NCBI RefSeq assembly: GCF_040412425.1
Contig: NC_089788.1
Coordinates: 65,991,220-66,055,219, forward strand
DNA length: 64,000 nucleotides
DNA from: Macrobrachium rosenbergii
Taxonomy: Eukaryota > Arthropoda > Malacostraca > Decapoda > Palaemonidae
Direction: 5' to 3'
Below the pieces are notes generated by a model. The model saw only the letters and a program-made list of their open reading frames with translations, was not told the DNA's origin and ran no database searches. Below, piece after piece: positions 58,676 through 64,000 of this stretch (position 1 is the stretch's first letter; the number at the start of each line of letters is the position of its first letter). The translations under genes were made by a program, and so were the position numbers.

Positions 58676-60211
58676 TGATGTTGCCTTGTAATACGTATAT
58701 CCTCCTATAATTTTGACATATTTACTTTTTTCATGTTATGTTTTTAATGATAATGGTTGTTGAAGTGTCATATTTAGTTTGACATCGAGATCTCAAAAGT
58801 ACTAATGAAATAACTTGATAAGCGTAATTTAGAATTGTTAATATAATTTTAATAGTACAATGTTGACGAATATCTTTCTTGGTAAAAGCGTAGTATATGA
58901 ACACGTGTGTGTGTCCACCAAGGCTTGTTTTATTTCAGTTGTCATCAGTTGAGATAAGAGGGAGCGCTTTGTTTTGGGTTAGTAATGACAGGTTTTGCAA
59001 AACAAACGCCGATTCGTCCATACGGGCTCAAGACGAGTGATTTCATGTTGTTGCATGCATTGTTTGAGTCACGTACGCCACTTTGAGAGAAAGAATACGT
59101 GTCCTGATCAATTCGTCATGTTTTTTGTAAGATTGCGTTCAAAACGTTTTGCTGGGATGACGTAACTTTCCTTCTAGAAGCTTCTCCATTGTATCTCGCA
59201 CCCAAAATGCTTTATTGATCGTCACCTCCTGCTTCTAGAACTTTTGTATCTCATTACCCAAAATGCTTTAATGACATCATGTAATTGTTTCACGTATTAC
59301 TGGAATCCTAAAAATTTGTTTCATTCTGATTTCTGAGACCAGTCGATTTGGTTCCATATCTCTCTCTCTCATTCTAATTCTTAGGAAGAGATTATTTAAC
59401 ATAGTTTTTGTGAAAAGTCACGTATTAACATTAACTTTGAGATCTGAATTTAGCAAAGTTATTTAGTTAAATAACGCCTGGTAAAAAAGTGTGTATTGTG
59501 GTAACGCAGCTGCAGCAAGTGATTTACAGAGGTTTTCACAAGTTGTGTAAGGTAACGTGAATTTTACTTATTAATACCATGGTATGATAAGTTAGAAATT
59601 TAGGAAATTTTGAACAAGTGAAATCATTATTGATAAATCTTACGTGTATTTTGTGTGTTTTTCTATTTACAATTTCTTTTTATATTTTCACATTTTTATG
59701 TTTGTGATGTAACATTTATTTACATAGCATTTAAATATTTCTTGGTAATTTAACATTGCATATAATTTAACATTGCATATTTGATTTTGATTGCATCTTT
59801 AACATTGCATACTTAATTTAACATTGCATACTTGATTTCATTTATTGAGATTTTCTTTTTTAAATCTTGAGTAATTCTTGATAGTTTAAATCTTGTTGAT
59901 TAATTTAAATTCCTGATAAAGTTTTTGTGAATTAGTTTTGTTTCATAATTTAATTCAAGAATTCATTGAGTTTGTGTTATTTTCAACTAATAGTAAATTT
60001 TCAGATTGTGAATTCTAATTAATGTGAATTCTAGTTATAAACTTGAATCTAAAAATAAATTTTTGTATTTAACATTTTTAGAAAACAGTGTTTCATTTGT
60101 TGATCACCAGTGAATGGGATTGATTGTGTGCATGAGGCAAGTGATAAACATGTTTTGTTCTTTTAGTTTGCTAAAGTGAATTAGAGACCGGGAAACAGTT
60201 AGAGTTTTTGA
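58676..60211 (+). repeat. 3' LTR (about 1536 bp)
   Basis: Matches the 5' LTR throughout with frequent 1-5 base indels. A purine-rich GAGGAGAA lies just upstream (about 58663-58670) as a possible polypurine tract. The right end runs into the second tRNA-like array without a gap. Confidence 0.82.
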
Positions 60212-60214
60212 TGG

Positions 60215-61610
60215 GTTATATTACTTCCGAGGTAGAGTGAATTAGATATTAAAGGACGCTGTAGCTTTGATTGTATAGCGAATCACGGTGATGTGATAAA
60301 GGTCATAATATGGCGCCACGCAAGCATAAACGCACTACACGCCAACATGGCAGAGGTGGTGATATCGTTTCAAACGCAAAACACCTGAGTTCACGGTGGG
60401 CTGATGGGAGATGGTATTCATCTATACCTCTCTTGTGGCCGATCAAGGTGTGTCACTGAAGTCCTGATTCCCGTCCTGGTTCGATCCCACGGGACGGACT
60501 TATTATCACCTAAAATTCCCCTTCTGCAACATATATGAAAATATATTACTCGCAGGTAGAGTGAATTAGATATTAAGGACGCTTTGTAGCTTTCTTGATT
60601 GTATATGAATCACGGTGATGTGATAAATAGTCATAATATGGCTACGCAAGTACAACGCACTACACGCCAACATGGCAGAGGTGGGTGGATATCGTCTCCA
60701 AACGCAAAACACCTGAGTTCGACGGGTGGGTTGATGGGAGATGGTATTCACTTATACCTCTCTTGTGGCCGACTGGTTAGTGTGTCACTGTAGTCCTGAT
60801 TCCTCGTCCGTCGCTGGTTCGATCCCACCGGACGGTGGACTTATTATCAACTAAAAATTCCCCTTCGGTAACATATATGAAAATATATTACTTCCGAGGT
60901 AGAGTGAATTAGATATTAAAGGACGTTTGTAGCTTTCTGATTGTATATGAATCACGGTGATGTGATAAATAGTCATAATATGGCTACGTGCGACAAACGC
61001 ACTACACGGCCAACATGGCAGAGGTGGGTGGATATCGTCTCCAAACGCAAAACACCTGAGTTCGACGGTGGGCTGATGGGAGATGGTATTCATCTATACT
61101 TTGTACGACTGGTTAGTGTGTTACTGAAAAATCCTGGATTCTCTGGTCTGTCGCTGGTTCGACCCCACGGGACGGTGGACTTATTATCAACTAAAAATTC
61201 CCCTTCGGTAACATATATGAAAATATATTACTTCCGAGGTAGAGTGAATTAGATATTAAAGGACGTTTGTAGCTTTCTGATTGTATATGAATCACGGTGA
61301 TGATAGTCATATTATGTATACGCATGACAAACGCACTACACGCCAACATGGTGAGGTGGGTGGATATCGCTCTCCAAACGCAAAAACACTGAGTTCGGAC
61401 GGGTGGGCTGATGGGAGATGGTATTCATTTATACCTCTCTTGTGGTCGATTGTTAGGTGTGTCACTGTGTCCTGATTCCCGGGTCTGCCGCTGGTTCGAT
61501 CCCACGGACGGTGGACTTATTATCACTCTGTACTCCTTCGTAACATATATGAAAATATATTACTCCGAGGTAGAGTGAATTAGGATATTAAAGGACGCTT
61601 GGTAGCTTTG
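60215..61610 (+). repeat. Second tRNA-like tandem array, about 320-340-bp units
   Basis: Four units plus a partial start near 60228, 60545, 60886, 61226 and 61558 with TTACTTCCGAGGTAGAGTG. Each contains a tRNA-like stretch with A box TGGCCGACTGG and B box GGTTCGATCCCA, followed by (C)GGACGGTGGACTTATTATC. The unit is unrelated to that of the 43.7-51.4 kb array. Copies differ by small indels. Confidence 0.82.
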
Positions 61611-62012
<402 letters not shown>

Positions 62013-62112
62013 GGAGAGAGTATTGAAAATTTATTCTAGTTTCATCGTGGTTTTCACATTTTTCTAGCATTATTTGTTACTGAGTAATTATGAAAAATGT
62101 CACAGATAGAAG
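62013..62112 (-). repeat. Left part of a split 41-43 kb-family repeat
   Basis: TTTTTCTAGCATTATTTGTT and ACTGAGTAATTATGAAAAAT match the copies at 41.4-41.9 and 43.3 kb. The copy is interrupted by the element at 62113 and resumes at 63664. Confidence 0.65.
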
Positions 62113-63663
62113 GAGGCGCCTAACGGCAGAGTGTCGTGTTTATCTGGCCACGATTTGAAAGTTAAGCACACCAACGTCTTCTAACCCTCTAGTTGTCAAG
62201 AAGAAATTTCAGTTCAAATTTCCCAAGAACAAGGTCGAAATTCCTTTGTAACATTACTTCTTTTCCTTAAAGAAGGTACACTGGCTGCACTGGCTGGTCT
62301 GGGTGGCAGAGAGTTGCAAGCACTCGCAGCATGGGGTAAACCAATCATGAGTCCAGACGCTCTGCCACACCTCCCGCATTGTGCCAGTGAGAAAGGCTAG
62401 CCATCAGCTTAGCCACTGGCTATCACTGCAATAAAAACATTCTTGTACACTCCTTCCCATGATCAGCTTCTGGATTTAATGTGCTTTTTTTTGTTCTTAT
62501 TCATTATCAATACTGGTTCCTCTTTCCTCATGTCCGATACGGAACGATGACAATAAACCCAGGACTTCCAGGCAGAAAGAGAGTCCAGGACTTTGCTAAT
62601 TGGAAAACAAAATGTAGCCAAAAGCTTACATGAAACAAAGGTGAGGTATGCAGAAAAGATCTGGTTCCATTCATCCCCCAAAAGTTAAGTATATCTTGTT
62701 TAATCCAGACCACTGAGCTGATTAAATAGCCTTAGGGCTGCCCAAGGATTAGATTTATTTTTACTGGCTAAGAACCAACACGGCTACCTAGTTATGGACC
62801 TACAGCTTATTGTGAATCCGAATAACATTATAGCAAGAAATGAATTTCTATCACCAGAAACAAATTCCTCTTTGTTCTTTCACTGGCCGGTCGATTCGAA
62901 CTCACCAACAGAGTGGTAGCTGAGAATGAACCTGCTCACTCCAGCGAAGAACCTCATTCATCCCCAGATTTTCATGACATACTTCAACCAGCTTTTTGAT
63001 CAAGATACCCTCACTGCTACTCCAGACACCTTCAAGATACTCCTCATGAGAACATGTGGATAATGATTTACCATGAGAACATGATGTGGATAATGATTTA
63101 CTGGACTATGAGATCGCCTGATTCTCGCCTCTTCGAAGCAATTATTTGCTTTTTTTCCAATCAAAATGTATTTTAGCCATTATTGATCGCAATAAGTATT
63201 GTTTTGCAGGTGAGACGACTGTATCAGCCTCAGAGTATTCTGATTAAAATATCTTATTATCTTTCTGCTGCTTTTTTGAAGTGAACAAAATCACCTAGTT
63301 ATTCCTGTAAGATTAAGATAATCAAGGAAATTATCCAGAATGATAAATAAAACAAAGATAATATCTTTGGGGCGGGTCCTAGAGGGGTTACAGGGGCATT
63401 GGTGTGTTTTTATGGGATTCAGTGTACCGAGTGATAAGATTGATTTCAAGATGAATAAATATCGCTTATCTTTCGCATGCATAACTCTTTTGGCTATTTT
63501 ACAATGATGGTTTGAAAGCAGACACAATAACCTTTATTTTAAAACAAACCTCAGTGTCGTACCTCATTTAAATGCTGAGATATCGCATTCTGAAAGTAGC
63601 CAAACTTTGACTGCGCGCCCAATTTTAGTTTTTGGCGCTTGAGACACTGCCGTTAGGCGCCTC
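62113..63663. mobile_element. DNA transposon with 21-23-bp terminal inverted repeats, class unknown
   Basis: The ends GAGGCGCCTAACGGCAGAG and the complement of GACACTGCCGTTAGGCGCCTC bound 1551 bp. The interior is unlike the surrounding AT-rich DNA but has only short open frames (up to 78 codons), none recognised, so it is probably non-autonomous. It splits a copy of the 41-43 kb repeat family, which proves it is an insertion. No unambiguous target duplication was read. Confidence 0.7.
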
Positions 63664-64000
63664 ATATATACACATTGAATGCCGCAGTTCGGCTGGAATT
63701 TATGCATGCATAGATCATTTTTGTACGCCTGTTTGTGCATCTGTAAATAACTTCAATGTGTGTGTATAATAAATCATTTGAACAGCCATTCTTGTACTTT
63801 ATTAAAGCAGCAAAATGTAAATTATCAACATTTCTATATAATAATTACACGATATTTTAGAAAAAAGATTGTCCGTGAATTGACGCATTAATTGCTCAAT
63901 TTTTATTTCTTAACAGTCACATATATCTTTCTTGTGTGTGTTTTATAGGGAAATTTATTCAGCTTTTCTAATGCCGCCTTTTTTTCTATCTTTATTCCTT
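63664..64000 (-). repeat. Right part of the split 41-43 kb-family repeat
   Basis: GTTTGTGCATCTGTAAATAA, TTGAACAGCCATTCTTGTAC and TTGCTCAATTTTTATT follow the same order as in 43.2-43.6 kb. The repeat runs to the window end. Confidence 0.7.

Larger units (their letters stand above)
51853..60211 (+). mobile_element. Gmr1-like LTR retrotransposon (integrase upstream of RT)
   Basis: An 8.36-kb element with 1.55- and 1.54-kb LTRs. The internal region reads, in order on the plus strand, gag with a CCHC zinc knuckle, an unassigned stretch, integrase (about 56070-56900), reverse transcriptase (about 57230-58130), and RNase H (about 58260-58500), ending just before the 3' LTR. Ty3/gypsy elements normally place integrase last; integrase before RT with gypsy-like sequence is the Gmr1 group. 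Many stops and frameshifts interrupt it. No clear target-site duplication was found. Confidence 0.8.

Overview
This is a eukaryotic window. GT-AG introns split a conserved nuclear gene into short exons separated by kilobases of transposon-rich, AT-rich DNA full of CT and TA microsatellites. DIRS1-like tyrosine-recombinase retrotransposons, many Tigger/pogo-like DNA transposon remnants and tRNA-derived repeats point to an arthropod, most likely a decapod crustacean. The species cannot be named from the sequence.

The only host gene I can support is SMC6, on the + strand. SMC6 is the large ATPase subunit of the SMC5/6 complex. Five exons (3430-3576, 15430-15608, 16500-16684, 34899-35033, 37805-37940) join in frame and encode about 260 residues: the end of the N-terminal coiled coil, the hinge, and the start of the C-terminal coiled coil. 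The two ATPase halves are not visible here, so the gene must run past the window start, and either past its end or through a last intron of more than 26 kb.

Layout. 0-3.4 kb: a TA-flanked MITE and a degraded Tigger transposase, upstream of the first visible exon. 3.6-15.4 kb (first visible intron): diverged tandem repeats, a palindrome-rich element, and two interlocked long-inverted-repeat elements, one arm of which holds a second copy of the MITE and the other what looks like its excision scar. 16.7-34.9 kb (18.2-kb intron): nested Tigger elements, a DIRS1-like element on the minus strand, a degraded DIRS1-like element on the plus strand, and a Ty3/gypsy element with both LTRs inserted into the end of the second DIRS with a 4-bp target duplication. 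35.0-38.5 kb: a large palindrome and a 56-bp minisatellite. 40.2-43.7 kb: a TTAA-flanked element and inverted repeat copies. 43.7-51.4 kb: a long tandem array of about 270-bp units carrying a tRNA-like pol III promoter, with an internal orientation switch. 51.85-60.2 kb: an LTR retrotransposon with 1.5-kb LTRs whose integrase lies upstream of the reverse transcriptase (Gmr1-like order). 60.2-61.6 kb: a second, unrelated tRNA-like tandem array. 62.1-63.7 kb: a DNA transposon with terminal inverted repeats inserted in an older repeat.

Apart from SMC6 all recognisable coding sequence is transposon-derived and broken by stops and frameshifts. In the 45-62 kb part many indels between repeat copies may reflect assembly noise as well as real decay.
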